From: Candidatus Stackebrandtia excrementipullorum
Lineage (GTDB): Bacteria; Actinomycetota; Actinomycetes; Mycobacteriales; Micromonosporaceae
Assembly: GCA_019113825.1 (NCBI GenBank)
Contig: DXGR01000080.1
Span: 28,292 to 92,291 of the forward strand
Length of the DNA stretch: 64,000 nt
Direction of reading: 5' to 3'
The notes beneath the pieces are model-generated. The model was not told where the DNA came from and ran no database searches. It saw nothing but the letters and a program-made list of their open reading frames with translations. Within the stretch, counting starts at the first letter, position 1; every line of letters begins with the position of its first letter. This document shows, piece after piece, positions 37,321 through 48,967 of the stretch. The translations under genes and the position numbers were made by a program.

Positions 37321-37932
37321 TTAGGCTCCCGGCCCCGTGGGAGCGGATGATCGTTCATCGGCACACCATTCGGAATGCAGCACCGACATGATGATCTGAT
37401 CAGAGAACACCCCGTTGTGGTACACGGCTTCACGACGCCGGCCCTCCACGACGAATCCGCATCTCCGGTAGGCACGTACCGCGCGGTCGTTGAAGCCCCA
37501 CACGGTCAGCTCGATGCGGTTGAGCCCCATTTCGAGAAAGCCGTACCGCAACATGACGGCCACCGCATCGGTCCCCAGTCCCCGGCCGGTGAACTCCGGC
37601 CCCACCATGACGGCCAATGTGGCAGCCCGCTCGGGGACGGTCGCACCGTACAACGTGATGTGCCCGATGAGGCGGTCGTCGACGTCGACGATGCTGAACC
37701 CGGCGGCTCCCGGAGTGGAGTTGGTGCTCCACAGGGTGAACAGTTCACGAGCTCGCCCCAGCGGCGCGGGTCGCACGGCACCTTGCTGCAACGGCATCCA
37801 CGACGGGTCCTCCCACCATGCCTCGAGGACCGCGAGATCGCTGTCGTGCAACGGACGCAATCGAACGCGGCGGCCGGTCAGCAACCCGCGGCCATACGCG
37901 ACGGCGTTGTCGGTGCTGGTCAGTCGAGACAT
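37321..37932 (-). CDS. RimJ/RimL-type GNAT acetyltransferase
   Basis: From MSRLTSTDN: GRRVRLRPLHDSDLAVLEAWWEDPSW, FTGRGLGTDAVAVMLRYGFLEMGLNRIELTVWGFNDRAVRAYRRCGF. Confidence 0.88.
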   Translation of the reverse strand: MSRLTSTDNAVAYGRGLLTGRRVRLRPLHDSDLAVLEAWWEDPSWMPLQQGAVRPAPLGRARELFTLWSTNSTPGAAGFSIVDVDDRLIGHITLYGATVPERAATLAVMVGPEFTGRGLGTDAVAVMLRYGFLEMGLNRIELTVWGFNDRAVRAYRRCGFVVEGRRREAVYHNGVFSDQIIMSVLHSEWCADERSSAPTGPGA

Positions 37933-37954
37933 GTTGCCATCCTGGCACGATCGT

Positions 37955-39454
37955 TCAGTACGGCACCGCCAACGGCGCGGAGTCGAAGGCCACCGGTGAA
38001 GGCAGGTCGACCTCGCCGCCCAGGTAACGGTGAATTGCGGCCGCTGCGGATCGACCCTCGGCGATCGCCCACACGATGAGGGACGCCCCACGATGAGCGT
38101 CCCCGGCCACGAACACACCCGGCACGTCGGTTTGCCAGTCAGACCCACAACCGATGACACCACGTTCACGTGTGAGCCCGAGCTGGTGAAGCAGCGGCTG
38201 ATCCTCGGTGCCGGTGAAACCTATTGCCAGCAACACCAGATCAGCCGGTATCTCGCGTTCCGTGCCCGGAACCGGCACGATGTCGCGACGGCCATTCGAC
38301 TTGTCGACGGTCACCTCACCGATACGCATCCGGCGGACGCGTCCCTCGTCGTCTCCGACGAACTCGGCCGTCGCCACGGCAAAAACGCGTTCCCCTCCTT
38401 CTTCATGAGCCGGGTAGTTACGCAGCAGCGTGGGCCAGGTCGGCCACGGGTCCCGTCGAACATCGCGTTCGTCGGGTGGTTGCGGATACAGGTCGAGTTG
38501 TGTCACCGAAGCGGCTCCCTGCCGATGTGCCACCCCCAGGCAGTCGGCTGCGGTGTCACCACCACCGATGATGACGACGTGTCTGTCTGCCGCGTCGATC
38601 GTCGAAAAAGGTGCTCTCCCGGCTACCACCCGGTTGGCCTCCACCAGGTGTTCCATGGCGAGATGTACACCACGCAATCGGTTTCCGGGTGCGTCACTAT
38701 TCCGCCCCTCCAGGGCCCCGGTGGCCAACAGGATCGCGTCGTGGCGCGCTTGTAGGCGCTCCATGGAGATGGTGACACCGACCTCGCAGTCGGTGACAAA
38801 CGTGACGCCCTCGGCCGTCAGTTGTTCCACACGTCGGTCGACACGGTGCTTCTCGAGTTTGAAGTCGGGTATGCCGTACCGCAGCAGGCCCCCCACGGCG
38901 TCGTCACGTTCATACACGGTCACCCAGTGACCGGCACGGGCCAGCTGTTGGGCCGCGGCCAGGCCCGCGGGTCCCGAACCGACCACACCGACGCTGCGAC
39001 CGGTGGACGACGTCGCCGGTATCGGGACCACTTCCTCGTCGGCGAAAGCCCGGTCGGCGATGTCGGACTCGATCTGTTTGATGGTCACCGCACCGACGTC
39101 GGCGCCGTACTCGGCGGTTTCGGTACCGATGCTCAGGACACAGGACGCCTCACACGGGGCCGGACACAGCCGTCCGGTGAACTCCGGAAAGTTGTTGGTG
39201 GCGTGCAATTGACGGGAGGCTTCGCGCCATGCGCCTGTACGGACGAGATCGTTCCACTCAGGAATCTTATTGCCCAGTGGACAAGCTTGATGGCAGAAGG
39301 GGATACCACAGTCCATGCACCGTGACGCCTGGTCGCGCAACCGGCTCTCGTCACCGGTCTCGTAGACCTCGCGATAATCCATGAGGCGGATCGGTACGGG
39401 ACGGCGCGGTGGCAGGTCACGTCGATGGCGCAGGAAACCATTGGGGTCAGGCAC
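37955..39454 (-). CDS. gltD: glutamate synthase small subunit
   Basis: [64 protein letters not shown]. Start placed at GTG of MPDPNGFL. Confidence 0.95.
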   Translation of the reverse strand: MPDPNGFLRHRRDLPPRRPVPIRLMDYREVYETGDESRLRDQASRCMDCGIPFCHQACPLGNKIPEWNDLVRTGAWREASRQLHATNNFPEFTGRLCPAPCEASCVLSIGTETAEYGADVGAVTIKQIESDIADRAFADEEVVPIPATSSTGRSVGVVGSGPAGLAAAQQLARAGHWVTVYERDDAVGGLLRYGIPDFKLEKHRVDRRVEQLTAEGVTFVTDCEVGVTISMERLQARHDAILLATGALEGRNSDAPGNRLRGVHLAMEHLVEANRVVAGRAPFSTIDAADRHVVIIGGGDTAADCLGVAHRQGAASVTQLDLYPQPPDERDVRRDPWPTWPTLLRNYPAHEEGGERVFAVATAEFVGDDEGRVRRMRIGEVTVDKSNGRRDIVPVPGTEREIPADLVLLAIGFTGTEDQPLLHQLGLTRERGVIGCGSDWQTDVPGVFVAGDAHRGASLIVWAIAEGRSAAAAIHRYLGGEVDLPSPVAFDSAPLAVPY

Positions 39455-42400
39455 GTTCGGCCTCCTCACGACTCTCAGCTCGGCGGCGTTCGCTCTCCGC
39501 CAGAACCCGCTTGTACTCGACGGGTATCACCTTGGTAAACCCGGCGGCGGCGCGCGGCCAATCCGCCAGCAAACGCGCCGCAGTGGGCGAGCCCGTGTGG
39601 CGCCGGTGCGCCGTCAACAAATCAGCCACGACGGCGATGTCGCTGGCGCTCATGGGGTCAAGGTCAACGAGTTCCCCGTTGACCCGCATCGGATCGAGAC
39701 GGTGAACGTAAGCGACTCCCCCGGACATCCCGGCGGCGAAGTTGCGGCCGGTCTTACCGATCACGACGACCGTCCCGCCGGTCATGTACTCACAACCGTG
39801 ATCACCGACGCCTTCAACAACCGCTTGGGCACCGGAGTTTCTCACCGCGAAGCGTTCACCGGTCTGACCGCTGCAATACAGTTCGCCGGAGGTGGCACCG
39901 TACAGCACGGTGTTTCCGGCGATGATGTTGTCGCAGGCGGCAAATGGTGCCGAGGCATCGGGACGGAGGATGAGACGGCCGCCCGACAACCCTTTACCGA
40001 CATAGTCGTTGGCGTCACCGGCGAGCCGGATCGTGACTCCCGCCGGAAGAAACGCGCCCAGCGATTGCCCGGCGGTCCCGGTCAGGTTGATCGAGATCGT
40101 GTCGTCGGGAAGCCCCTGAGGATGCAACCTCGTTACCTCGGCACCCAGCAACGTTCCCACCGACCTATCGGTGTTGCTCACGGCGACGTCGATCGAAACG
40201 AGGTCTCCGGACTCGATCGACGAACGGGCACGTTCCCTCAGTTGCCATCCCAGAGTCGTCTCGACGCCGTGCTGCTGTTCCCGCAGTCGCCGACGAGGGG
40301 CGTCGGGATCGGGAACCGCCAATAGTGGAGAGACGTCGATCCGTGCGCTTTTCCCCGCGGCGAGGTCACTGCGAGTACGCAGGAATTCCACCCGACCGAT
40401 CGCTTCGTCCAGTGACCGCAGTCCAAGCTGAGCAAGTAGCTCGCGTACCTCCTCGGCAATGTAACGGAAGAAGTTCTCGACAAACTCGGGTTTACCCGTG
40501 AATCGCTCCCGAAGCTTCGGGTTTTGAGTCGCAACGCCGACCGGACACGTGTCGAGGTGACACACCCGCATCATGACGCAACCGGACACGATGAGAGGCG
40601 CGGTGGCGAACCCGTACTCCTCGGCGCCCAGCAACGCCGCGACGACCACGTCTCTCCCGGTCTTCATGGCTCCGTCGACCTGAACGGACACCCGGTCACG
40701 AAGACCGTTCTTGATGAGTGTCTGTTGGGTCTCGGCCAGCCCGATCTCCCACGGTGCCCCGGCATGTTTGACCGAGTTCGCAGGTGCCGCGCCGGTGCCT
40801 CCGTCGTGACCGGAGATGAGAACAGCATCGGCGTGGGCTTTGGCGACCCCCGCCGCCACGGTTCCGACACCGACCTCGGAGACCAATTTAACGTGAATGC
40901 GTGCCCGATCATTGGCGTGTTTGAGGTCGAAGATGAGCTGCGCAAGGTCTTCGATCGAATAGATGTCGTGATGCGGGGGAGGCGATATGAGCCCCACCCC
41001 GGCGGTAGCGTGCCGAGTTTCGGCGATCCACGGATACACCTTGTTTCCGGGCAGCTGGCCGCCTTCTCCGGGTTTCGCGCCCTGCGCCATTTTGATCTGA
41101 ATGTCGTCGGCGCTGGTCAGATAGCGGCTGGTGACGCCGAAACGTCCGGACGCGACCTGTTTCACGGCGCTACGCCGCAACGGATCGTCCAACCGGTCTT
41201 CGGCTTCGCCGCCCTCGCCACTGTTCGATTTGCCGCCCAGTCGGTTCATGGCGACGGCAAGGGTCTCATGCGCTTCGGCGGACAACGCACCGTAGGACAT
41301 CGCGCCCGTGGAGAACCGAGCCAGGATCGCTTCGGCCGGTTCCACCTCGTCGAGAGGAACAGGTGAGGCGTTCGAGTGCAGTTCCAGAAGCCCTCGTAGA
41401 GCACCGCCTTCTGCTGTCGCGGTGTCGACGGTTCGGCTGTACTTTTTGAACACCTCGTATTGGCCGCTGCGGGTGGAATGTTGCAGCAGAAAAACCGTCT
41501 CGGGGTTGAACAGGTGTATCTCCCCGCCTCGGCGCCACTGGTAGTCGCCCCCCACGTCGAGCAGTTTCCTCTGCGCGGTCGCCGATTCGTACGCGTCCCG
41601 GTGGCGTTTGGCAATGTCGGCGGCGATCTCCGGCAATGCGGCTCCACCGATGCGTGAGTCCGTTCCGGTGAAGTAACGCTCCACAAAGCGCGCGTTGAGT
41701 CCGATGGCTTCGAACACCTGCGCACCGCAGTACGACGACACCGTCGAAATGCCCATTTTCGACATGATCTTCAGTACGCCGTTGCACATGGCCGTCACAT
41801 AGTTGGCGACAGCCTGCTCGGGGTCGAGCTCGATGACTCCCCGACGCACCAGGTGCTCTATCGACTCGAACGCCAGATAGGGGTTCACGGCCGCAGCCCC
41901 ATACCCCAACAGCACTGCGGCGTGGTGGACCGTACGGCAGTCACCCGATTCAACGATCAATGCGATTTGTGTCCGCGTCTGTTCCCGAATGAGATGCTGA
42001 TGAACCGCGGCGGTCAGGAGTAGAGAGGGAATGGGCGCCAAGTCGGCCGTGGAGTCCCGGTCGGACAACACGAGGATACGGACCCCGTCCTCAATGGCTT
42101 CGGAAACGTGGCGGCAGATCTCCACCAACCGGGACTTGATGCCCTCCGCTCCGCGCCTCGCCTTGTACAGACCCGAGACCCGGACCGCTTTGAAACCGGG
42201 CATGTCACCGTCGGCGTCGATCGAGAGGATCTTGGCCAGTTCGTCGTTGTCGATGATCGGACGTGGCAGTTCGATCTGGCGGCATGAAGCGGCCGAAGCC
42301 TCCAGCAGGTTGTGTTCGGGGCCGATTGTCACCCCCAACGACGTGACCATCTCCTCGCGGATGGCGTCCAACGGCGGGTTGGTGACCTGGGCGAACAACT

Positions 42401-43961
42401 GTGTGAAGTAGTCGTACAGGAGACGCGGGCGCTGAGATAGACCCGCTATCGGAGTGTCGGTACCCATCGACACCACGGGTTCGGCGGACTGCTTCGCCAT
42501 CGGGGCAAGAAGCAGTCGCAACTCCTCCTCGGTATAACCGAAGGTGATTTGGCGGCGGCGCACACTGTCATGCGTGTAAACCGTGCTTTCACGGGCGGGC
42601 AACGCGTCCAAACCGATCAGCCCGGCGTGGGTCCAGTCACCGTAAGGGTGTTCGGCGGCGAGCTCGTCCTTGATCTCGTCGTCACCGATGATCCGGCCGG
42701 CCTCGGTGTCGACCAGGAACATCCGACCGGGGGTCAGACGGCCTTTCTCCACCACGGTCGCGGGGTCGAGGTCGACGACCCCGGCCTCGCTGGAAAGAAT
42801 CACCAGGTTGTCACGAGTGCGCCACCAACGCGCCGGCCGCAACCCGTTCCGGTCCAAAACAGCACCGATCGACGTGCCGTCGGTGAATGCGACGCATGCG
42901 GGGCCGTCCCACGGTTCCATGAGCGATGCATTGAACCGGTAGAACTCCCGCCGCTTCGGGTCCATCGTCGGGTTCGACTCCCAGGCTTCGGGAATCATCA
43001 TGAGCATGGCGTGCGGCAGCGACCGCCCACCCAGATGCAACAGCTCGACGACTTCGTCGAAGTTCATCGAGTCGCTGGCCCCGGGTGTACAGATCGGGTA
43101 AAGCCTGCGCAGTCGGCCCGGGAGCGCCGAGGTCGCCAACTGTGCCTGGCGCGCGGTCATCCAGTTGCGATTGCCGCGAATGGTGTTGATCTCACCGTTG
43201 TGCGCGACCATTCGGTACGGGTGCGCCAGCGGCCAGGAGGGGAACGTGTTGGTGGAGAAACGGCTGTGCACCAGCGCCAACGCCGATACCACACGGTCGT
43301 CGGTCAAGTCGGTGTAGAACCGGCCCACCTGGTCGGGCGTGAGCATTCCCTTGTACACGATGGTCCGCGACGACAACGTGATCAACGCCGCCGAAGTATC
43401 TCTTTCACGCAGCTCGCGTTCCGCCTGCTTGCGGACGGCGAACGCCAAACGGTCCAGTTCCAACCCCGAGGCTCCCGACTCCGCGGCCAGGAACACCTGA
43501 CGGACCCTCGGCATCACCCTCCGAGCAGTGTGACCAAGACAATCGGGGTCGGCCGGGACCTCGCGCCACCCCAGAACCGTGACCTGTTCGGCCAACGCAT
43601 ATTTGTCGACGGTGCGCCGTACCAGCGCCTCGTTCTCCTCGTCGCAGAACACCAGGCCGGTGGCGTAGTCGCCTGCGGCGGGCAGATCGAATTCGACGAC
43701 GTCACGATAGAAGGCGTCGGGGATCTGCAACATGATCCCGGCTCCGTCCCCGGTATCGGGATCGGCGCCCCGCGCCCCACGGTGATCCATGCGACACAGA
43801 GCCGCCAGACCGTTGGAGACGATGTCATGAGTACGGCGACCGGATGCGTCGACCAAAAACGCGACGCCACACGCGTCATGTTCGTGGTGGGATCGGTAGA
43901 GGCCGGTCGCATCACCGTGGTTGGGCGCGAGTCGCAGGAATGGCACGCTGCGGGCCTCCAT
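39447..43961 (-). CDS. gltB: glutamate synthase large subunit
   Basis: N-terminal nucleophile region [75 protein letters not shown]. Start placed at MEARSVPFL. Confidence 0.95.
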   Translation of the reverse strand: MEARSVPFLRLAPNHGDATGLYRSHHEHDACGVAFLVDASGRRTHDIVSNGLAALCRMDHRGARGADPDTGDGAGIMLQIPDAFYRDVVEFDLPAAGDYATGLVFCDEENEALVRRTVDKYALAEQVTVLGWREVPADPDCLGHTARRVMPRVRQVFLAAESGASGLELDRLAFAVRKQAERELRERDTSAALITLSSRTIVYKGMLTPDQVGRFYTDLTDDRVVSALALVHSRFSTNTFPSWPLAHPYRMVAHNGEINTIRGNRNWMTARQAQLATSALPGRLRRLYPICTPGASDSMNFDEVVELLHLGGRSLPHAMLMMIPEAWESNPTMDPKRREFYRFNASLMEPWDGPACVAFTDGTSIGAVLDRNGLRPARWWRTRDNLVILSSEAGVVDLDPATVVEKGRLTPGRMFLVDTEAGRIIGDDEIKDELAAEHPYGDWTHAGLIGLDALPARESTVYTHDSVRRRQITFGYTEEELRLLLAPMAKQSAEPVVSMGTDTPIAGLSQRPRLLYDYFTQLFAQVTNPPLDAIREEMVTSLGVTIGPEHNLLEASAASCRQIELPRPIIDNDELAKILSIDADGDMPGFKAVRVSGLYKARRGAEGIKSRLVEICRHVSEAIEDGVRILVLSDRDSTADLAPIPSLLLTAAVHQHLIREQTRTQIALIVESGDCRTVHHAAVLLGYGAAAVNPYLAFESIEHLVRRGVIELDPEQAVANYVTAMCNGVLKIMSKMGISTVSSYCGAQVFEAIGLNARFVERYFTGTDSRIGGAALPEIAADIAKRHRDAYESATAQRKLLDVGGDYQWRRGGEIHLFNPETVFLLQHSTRSGQYEVFKKYSRTVDTATAEGGALRGLLELHSNASPVPLDEVEPAEAILARFSTGAMSYGALSAEAHETLAVAMNRLGGKSNSGEGGEAEDRLDDPLRRSAVKQVASGRFGVTSRYLTSADDIQIKMAQGAKPGEGGQLPGNKVYPWIAETRHATAGVGLISPPPHHDIYSIEDLAQLIFDLKHANDRARIHVKLVSEVGVGTVAAGVAKAHADAVLISGHDGGTGAAPANSVKHAGAPWEIGLAETQQTLIKNGLRDRVSVQVDGAMKTGRDVVVAALLGAEEYGFATAPLIVSGCVMMRVCHLDTCPVGVATQNPKLRERFTGKPEFVENFFRYIAEEVRELLAQLGLRSLDEAIGRVEFLRTRSDLAAGKSARIDVSPLLAVPDPDAPRRRLREQQHGVETTLGWQLRERARSSIESGDLVSIDVAVSNTDRSVGTLLGAEVTRLHPQGLPDDTISINLTGTAGQSLGAFLPAGVTIRLAGDANDYVGKGLSGGRLILRPDASAPFAACDNIIAGNTVLYGATSGELYCSGQTGERFAVRNSGAQAVVEGVGDHGCEYMTGGTVVVIGKTGRNFAAGMSGGVAYVHRLDPMRVNGELVDLDPMSASDIAVVADLLTAHRRHTGSPTAARLLADWPRAAAGFTKVIPVEYKRVLAESERRRAESREEAERA

Positions 43962-44218
43962 TCGTCGTCGGGTGCTGCCTTCGGAGGGGCGGTGGGAACA
44001 AGCACCGGGGATGTACGTGAAGGAAGGGACGACGTCGGCCCGTGGTCGTGCCAGTGTATGCGACAAGATCGTCGTCTTGAAGCCCCATCCCGTGATCTGG
44101 TCGTGACCGGTCCGATCCCTGCGGATGAGCATGGCGACCAGCGGTTATTGTTCCCTGGTCTGCGTATCCATTCTCTCGACGCACACGCCCTCCTACACAC
44201 GTTTCGGAGACGTAACCC

Positions 44219-45085
44219 ATGACACAGCCACCGCCCTATCAGGGTGGCTACCCCGCCCAGGAACCCCCGCAACAGCCTGGTTACGGTCAGCAACCGCCCC
44301 CATCGCAGCCCGTACCGGGCCAACCCCAACCGCCCGCACAAGGCAACGTCCCCCCGCCACCCGGCTACGGCCAGCAACCTCCGCCCAGTGGTTTCCCACC
44401 GCCGGGCGCGCCGGGTACACCCCCTCCAAGCGGGTTCGGCCAAACGGCCAAGAACGCTGGTAAGGGGCTGGCCCTACGCCTGGCACTCATCGTCGGAATT
44501 CTTGCACTCCTGGGCGGCGGAGCTTGGGTGTTCAACGTCCTGTCCGGTGACACGTCGGTTTCCGGCGTGGGCGACTGCACAAACAAGTCCGCCAACCGCG
44601 ACGACGATGCCAGCGACATCAAAACAGTCGACTGCGAATCGCCGGACGCATACTTCACGATCGTCGCCCGCGAGGACGATCCCTCCAGCAACGACCACGA
44701 GGCCGTGGCCGAACAGGCCTGCGCCGGGACCGACGCCGCAGAGTACGTCTACTCCGAGCGCGGCACACAGCTTGAGTGGATCATCTGCCTGGACCCCATA
44801 AACATCGACACCCCCAAGTGGGGCGAGCTGCCGCAGCCGGGCGACTGTCTCAGTGACTCCGGTGAGTATCCGATGCAGCTGTTCGACTGCGGCGACCCGT
44901 CGGCCACCGACGAGATCGTCACCGTTGCCGAGGAACTCTCAGGTCTGGTCGCGACTCAAGAGGCTCTTGACCAGGAGGCTCTGAAGGCATGCGGCGAGAC
45001 CGGTTGGGAGTACTACTACTCGAACCTCCAAAACTTCGGTGAGGAACTCGAGTGGATCCTGTGCACCAAGACCCCCGGGGCTTGA
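44219..45085 (+). CDS. Pro/Gln/Gly-rich single-pass membrane protein with Cys-rich extracytoplasmic domain (LppU-like)
   Basis: MTQPPPYQGGYPAQEPPQQPGYGQQPPPSQ..., TM LALRLALIVGILALLGGGAWVFNVL, then a domain with eight cysteines. Confidence 0.82.
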   Translation: MTQPPPYQGGYPAQEPPQQPGYGQQPPPSQPVPGQPQPPAQGNVPPPPGYGQQPPPSGFPPPGAPGTPPPSGFGQTAKNAGKGLALRLALIVGILALLGGGAWVFNVLSGDTSVSGVGDCTNKSANRDDDASDIKTVDCESPDAYFTIVAREDDPSSNDHEAVAEQACAGTDAAEYVYSERGTQLEWIICLDPINIDTPKWGELPQPGDCLSDSGEYPMQLFDCGDPSATDEIVTVAEELSGLVATQEALDQEALKACGETGWEYYYSNLQNFGEELEWILCTKTPGA

Positions 45086-45097
45086 TCCACGGGGCCA

Positions 45098-45149
45098 CAT
45101 AACGACGGCGGTTCGGTATGCATCGGTATATCGAACCGCCGTCGTTATG
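45098..45149. terminator. long terminator-like hairpin
   Basis: cataacgacggcggttcggta / tatcgaaccgccgtcgttatg: 21-bp stem with one wobble pair. Confidence 0.75.
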
Positions 45150-45657
45150 TTCCGGATCGTGACGGCCCGCACCGATCCCGGTCGGGTAACCGAATCTTCG
45201 ACTCAACATGCTTTTACCCACGGCTTGTGCTCGAAAAGCGTCGTTTCGTGTCAACCGCACACGAACCGATGGGAATGGCGTCGGTCCAGGATTCTCCAGC
45301 AGTCGCACGCACGATCGCCATTGGAAAACACCGAGCCCGCGTCCCGAACCCGGCCAAGGAAGGAAATCGCCGGCCTGCCTACCGAAAGCAGACCTCCGTA
45401 TACTGCGGACGTCGCGCCGGCGGTGCTGAAACGCCGCTACAGCAAACTGGGCAAGAACGGCCGGTTTGCCCAAGGTGACCACCGCGACGTCGACTTCGTG
45501 AAGAACACTACGGTGAAAAGTTGGGCAACGAAAGGCAGGACCACGGCGCCTCCTCCGATGGCGAACGGCGACCACGACTTCTCACACTGGTGGGACGCTT
45601 TCCGTTACGGAACATGTCGGTGCCGGTTGTGGCGATCGGTCCGCCCTTCGGGCGGTG

Positions 45658-46149
45658 TCAGGCGTCCTCGTACTCCTCGAACCAGCCGAAGTCAGGATTC
45701 GGTGTCTCACCGTTCTCCCACTGTTGCGCCAGGTGTTGCGCCTCCTCGGTGTATTCGTTGACCTTCTCCCGCATCACGGGGTGCCGCGCGGCCACGAAAC
45801 GGATCGTCAGCAATTGGGTTCGGTACAGCTCGATTTTTTCCAAGCCGTCGAGGAGGTGATGCTCTCCCAACATGCCCCGCACGTTGTGTTCAACGACCCG
45901 AGTCTCCATAGGAGGGTCCAAATCGGGATGAGCCTCGACCATCTGTTGGCTGAACTTATCGATGGCGTCGTCTTCGCGGTCGTAAGCGAATTCGAGAATC
46001 ACAGCACCGTAGAAGGCCGCCGAAAGGAAGTTGTTGAACTGGTCCACCTCGTCGTCTTTGATCTCACGAAGAAAGATCTTCACGTCGTGGTGTCGTCCCA
46101 GTACGGCGGCACGAACCGTCCGACGAAACAAATGGTAGTTGGCCATCAC
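45658..46149 (-). CDS. hypothetical protein
   Basis: 163 aa, soluble, helix-rich: DEVDQFNNFLSAAFYGAVILEFAYDREDDAIDKFSQQMVEAHPDL...; no family recognised. Confidence 0.65.
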   Translation of the reverse strand: MMANYHLFRRTVRAAVLGRHHDVKIFLREIKDDEVDQFNNFLSAAFYGAVILEFAYDREDDAIDKFSQQMVEAHPDLDPPMETRVVEHNVRGMLGEHHLLDGLEKIELYRTQLLTIRFVAARHPVMREKVNEYTEEAQHLAQQWENGETPNPDFGWFEEYEDA

Positions 46150-46275
46150 GAAATGCCCTTCGTTACTCGAATCTCACTTCCGTGCCCGGACAACCGGACG
46201 TATCGACGGCGAGGCACTCACGGTCGGCCGTGGACCGTCTCGCCGCGTCAAGTTTGGCATGGTGCCACCACTGCG

Positions 46276-47598
46276 TCAGTCTCGCCGGAGGATCCCCGGC
46301 CGCAGGTCTTCCCGGGGCGGAGCCCAGGTGTGCACGTCGGCGGCGGACTGTTCACCGCTGCGAATGTCGCGAACCTCACCGGAATCGGGGAACCACACGT
46401 ACGGAATGCCCCGTCGTTGTGCGAACCGGATCTGTTTCCCATACTTCTGTGCCGCAGGCGCAACCTCACACGCGATACCGCGTCCACGCAAAGTAGCCGC
46501 GATCCGATCGCAGTCCCGCCGCGACTCGGCGTCGGGCAGCGCGACCAGAACACATGTGGGAACGTCCCGCGTCGCAGCCAACACGTTGCGGTTCAACAAC
46601 GGGATGATCATCCGTGATACACCGATCGACAATCCGACGCCCGGGTAACGGTTCTTGCCGTCGGTGGCCAGATTGTCGTAGCGCCCACCCGAGCACACCG
46701 ATCCCAGCGATTCGTAACCGGACATGAACGTTTCATACACGGTTCCGGTGTAGTAGTCGAGGCCTCTGGCAATGCTCAGGTCGGCCACCACCAGGCCGGG
46801 GTCCTGCTCCGCAGCCGCACCGACCACGGCCGCCAGCTCCTCCAAGCCCTCCTCGAGCATGGGGTCGGTCACCTTCAGCCTACGTACCCGATCGACGAAC
46901 GACTCGTCGGTGCTGTTGATCTGCGCCAGCTCCAAACACAGGCGGATCTGATCGGCCGTGGCCCCCAACGTCTCCTCGAGCAGCCCGGCGACGCCGTCGG
47001 GTCCGATCTTGTCGAGTTTGTCGATGATGCGAATCGCGGCCATCGGGTCATCGATGCCCACACCGCGGTAGAAGCCCTGCGACAGCTTGCGGTTGTTGAC
47101 GTGCATCGTCATCCGAGGAAGCGGCAGCGGCTTCAGAGCATCCGAAATGACCTGCGGCAGTTCAACCTCGTAGTGACTCGAGAGGTCGTCACGGTCAACG
47201 ATGTCGATGTCGGCCTGCCAGAATTCCCGGTAACGGCCCTCCTGGGGCCTTTCTCCACGCCAGCACGGTTGTATCTGGTAACGCTTGAACGGGAATTGGA
47301 GCTTCCCGGCGTTTTCAAGCACATATCTGGCCAGCGGAACCGTCAGGTCGAAGTGGAGCCCCAGCCCGGAATCGGTGGAATCGGCCTCTTCAGCCTGAAG
47401 GCGCCTCAGAACGTACACCTCTTTCGAGGTTTCGCCTTTACGCAACAGCTGTTCAAGAGGTTCCACCGCGCGAGTGCTGATCGAGCCGTACCCGTGAAGC
47501 TCGAAGGCGCGGGAAAGCTGTTCGACGACTCGTTGTTCGACGATGCGGGGCCCGGGCAGCAGCTCGGGGAAACCGGACAGGGCGGCAGGACGATTCAT
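46276..47598 (-). CDS. hisS: histidyl-tRNA synthetase
   Basis: FRRxxEL-equivalent PFKRYQIQPCWRGERPQEGRYREFWQADIDIV; motif 3 GGRYDNL...GVGLSIGVSR; anticodon-binding domain. Confidence 0.94.
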   Translation of the reverse strand: MNRPAALSGFPELLPGPRIVEQRVVEQLSRAFELHGYGSISTRAVEPLEQLLRKGETSKEVYVLRRLQAEEADSTDSGLGLHFDLTVPLARYVLENAGKLQFPFKRYQIQPCWRGERPQEGRYREFWQADIDIVDRDDLSSHYEVELPQVISDALKPLPLPRMTMHVNNRKLSQGFYRGVGIDDPMAAIRIIDKLDKIGPDGVAGLLEETLGATADQIRLCLELAQINSTDESFVDRVRRLKVTDPMLEEGLEELAAVVGAAAEQDPGLVVADLSIARGLDYYTGTVYETFMSGYESLGSVCSGGRYDNLATDGKNRYPGVGLSIGVSRMIIPLLNRNVLAATRDVPTCVLVALPDAESRRDCDRIAATLRGRGIACEVAPAAQKYGKQIRFAQRRGIPYVWFPDSGEVRDIRSGEQSAADVHTWAPPREDLRPGILRRD

Positions 47599-47665
47599 GT
47601 GTGAGTGCTCCTGGGTAAAAACTACGACGGTCGACGGGAGTGCGCTCGGCGCCGTGCCCGCGGCC

Positions 47666-48370
47666 TCAGAGTCCGCGAGTCGGCGCCTTCATATGGCCGC
47701 CGTTACCCAGTTGTTGAAGGAACGGGTTCGTCCCGCGCTCCCGTCCAATGGTCGTCCGCCCACCGTGGCCGGGCAGGACCACGGTCTCGTCGGCCAGCGG
47801 AAGTATCTTGTCGCGCAGGCTTGCCTGCATAGCGGTCATGTCACCGCCCGGCAGATCCGTGCGCCCGATCGAACCGGCGAACAGGACGTCACCGGACAGG
47901 CAGTATGCCTCGGCGTCGTCGTCACCCGGCAAACGAAACAACACCGAGCCGGGTGTGTGCCCCGGTGCGTGGTCGACGGTGAACTCCATACCCGCCACGG
48001 TGATGGCACCGGAATCGGGCAGTTCGGCGACGTCATCGGGTTCGGTCCACTCGAGCCGACCGGCGAACATGGCCCCCAACTGCGGGCCGATCCCCTTGAT
48101 CGGGTCGGCGAGCAGTTCCCGGTCCCCGGCGTGAATGTAAGCGGGAATATCGCGAGCACCGCACACGGGCGTCACAGAGAAGGTGTGGTCCAGGTGGCCG
48201 TGAGTCATCATGACCGCAACCGGGCGCAACCGGAAACGTTGGAGTATCTCGTCCAGTCCCGGCACGACGCCGATACCCGGATCGATCACCACGCATTCGG
48301 AACCTGATTCGGGCGCAACCACATAACAATTTGTGGCGAACGCCTCGGCGACCAAGCTCTGAATCAGCAC
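47666..48370 (-). CDS. MBL-fold metallo-hydrolase (glyoxalase II-like)
   Basis: MTHGHLDHTFSVTPV, HAPGHTPGSVLFRL, LSGDVLFAGSIGRTDLPGGD, VLPGHGGRTTIGRE. Confidence 0.9.
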   Translation of the reverse strand: MLIQSLVAEAFATNCYVVAPESGSECVVIDPGIGVVPGLDEILQRFRLRPVAVMMTHGHLDHTFSVTPVCGARDIPAYIHAGDRELLADPIKGIGPQLGAMFAGRLEWTEPDDVAELPDSGAITVAGMEFTVDHAPGHTPGSVLFRLPGDDDAEAYCLSGDVLFAGSIGRTDLPGGDMTAMQASLRDKILPLADETVVLPGHGGRTTIGRERGTNPFLQQLGNGGHMKAPTRGL

Positions 48371-48545
48371 GGATTTGTCCCTTTTTGGTGGATTTATGCC
48401 GTCTTTGTGGCTACTTCAAAGCCAGCCTACCGACGACACGGACGTATACGCACTCGGGCTTGACGTTATAGACTGCCCGACTTAGAACCGCCGTGGCTAG
48501 TCGGCAGGATTCGCCTTTCACACGTTAGTAAAAGAGGTATCACCT

Positions 48546-48911
48546 GTGTCCTCCAGCAAGGGCAAGGCTCGCGAACGCCAATTGGCGCGGGCCAAGTACG
48601 AACGTCAGCTGGCTCGCCGCGCTGCGACCGCTCGTCGCCGGCGCCAATGGGCGGCCGGACTTGTCGTGCTTTTGCTCATCGCCGCAGCGGTAGGGGTGGC
48701 ATGGCTGCTGGGTGCATTCGACCCGGAGGAGTCCGGACAGGAAACCGACACCGAGGTATCGGTCCCCGTAGACGATGAGAACGCACCCGCGGACGACGAA
48801 CCCGCCGCCGAGGAAGACCCGGCCGGTGAGGCCGAAGAAGACCCCGCCGGTAACGAGGAACAGTCCGATGACGGTTCCGACACCGACGAAACCGATTCCG
48901 ACGGCGCCTGA
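48546..48911 (+). CDS. short membrane protein with basic N-terminus, one TM and acidic C-terminus
   Basis: MSSSKGKARERQLARAKYERQLARRAATARRRRQWAAGLVVLLLIAAAVGVAWLLGAFDPEE... then an acidic tail; N-terminus resembles the adjacent cyclophilin. Confidence 0.75.
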   Translation: MSSSKGKARERQLARAKYERQLARRAATARRRRQWAAGLVVLLLIAAAVGVAWLLGAFDPEESGQETDTEVSVPVDDENAPADDEPAAEEDPAGEAEEDPAGNEEQSDDGSDTDETDSDGA

Positions 48912-48967
48912 CCCCGGCGGAAGCGAAACGACCCCACAACGACGACAGACCAGAATCGGAGTATCCG

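Noticed and set aside
44919-45575. 218-aa minus-strand ORF
   Set aside because: Overlaps the well-supported LppU-like gene antisense, crosses a terminator hairpin and has no protein-like segments.
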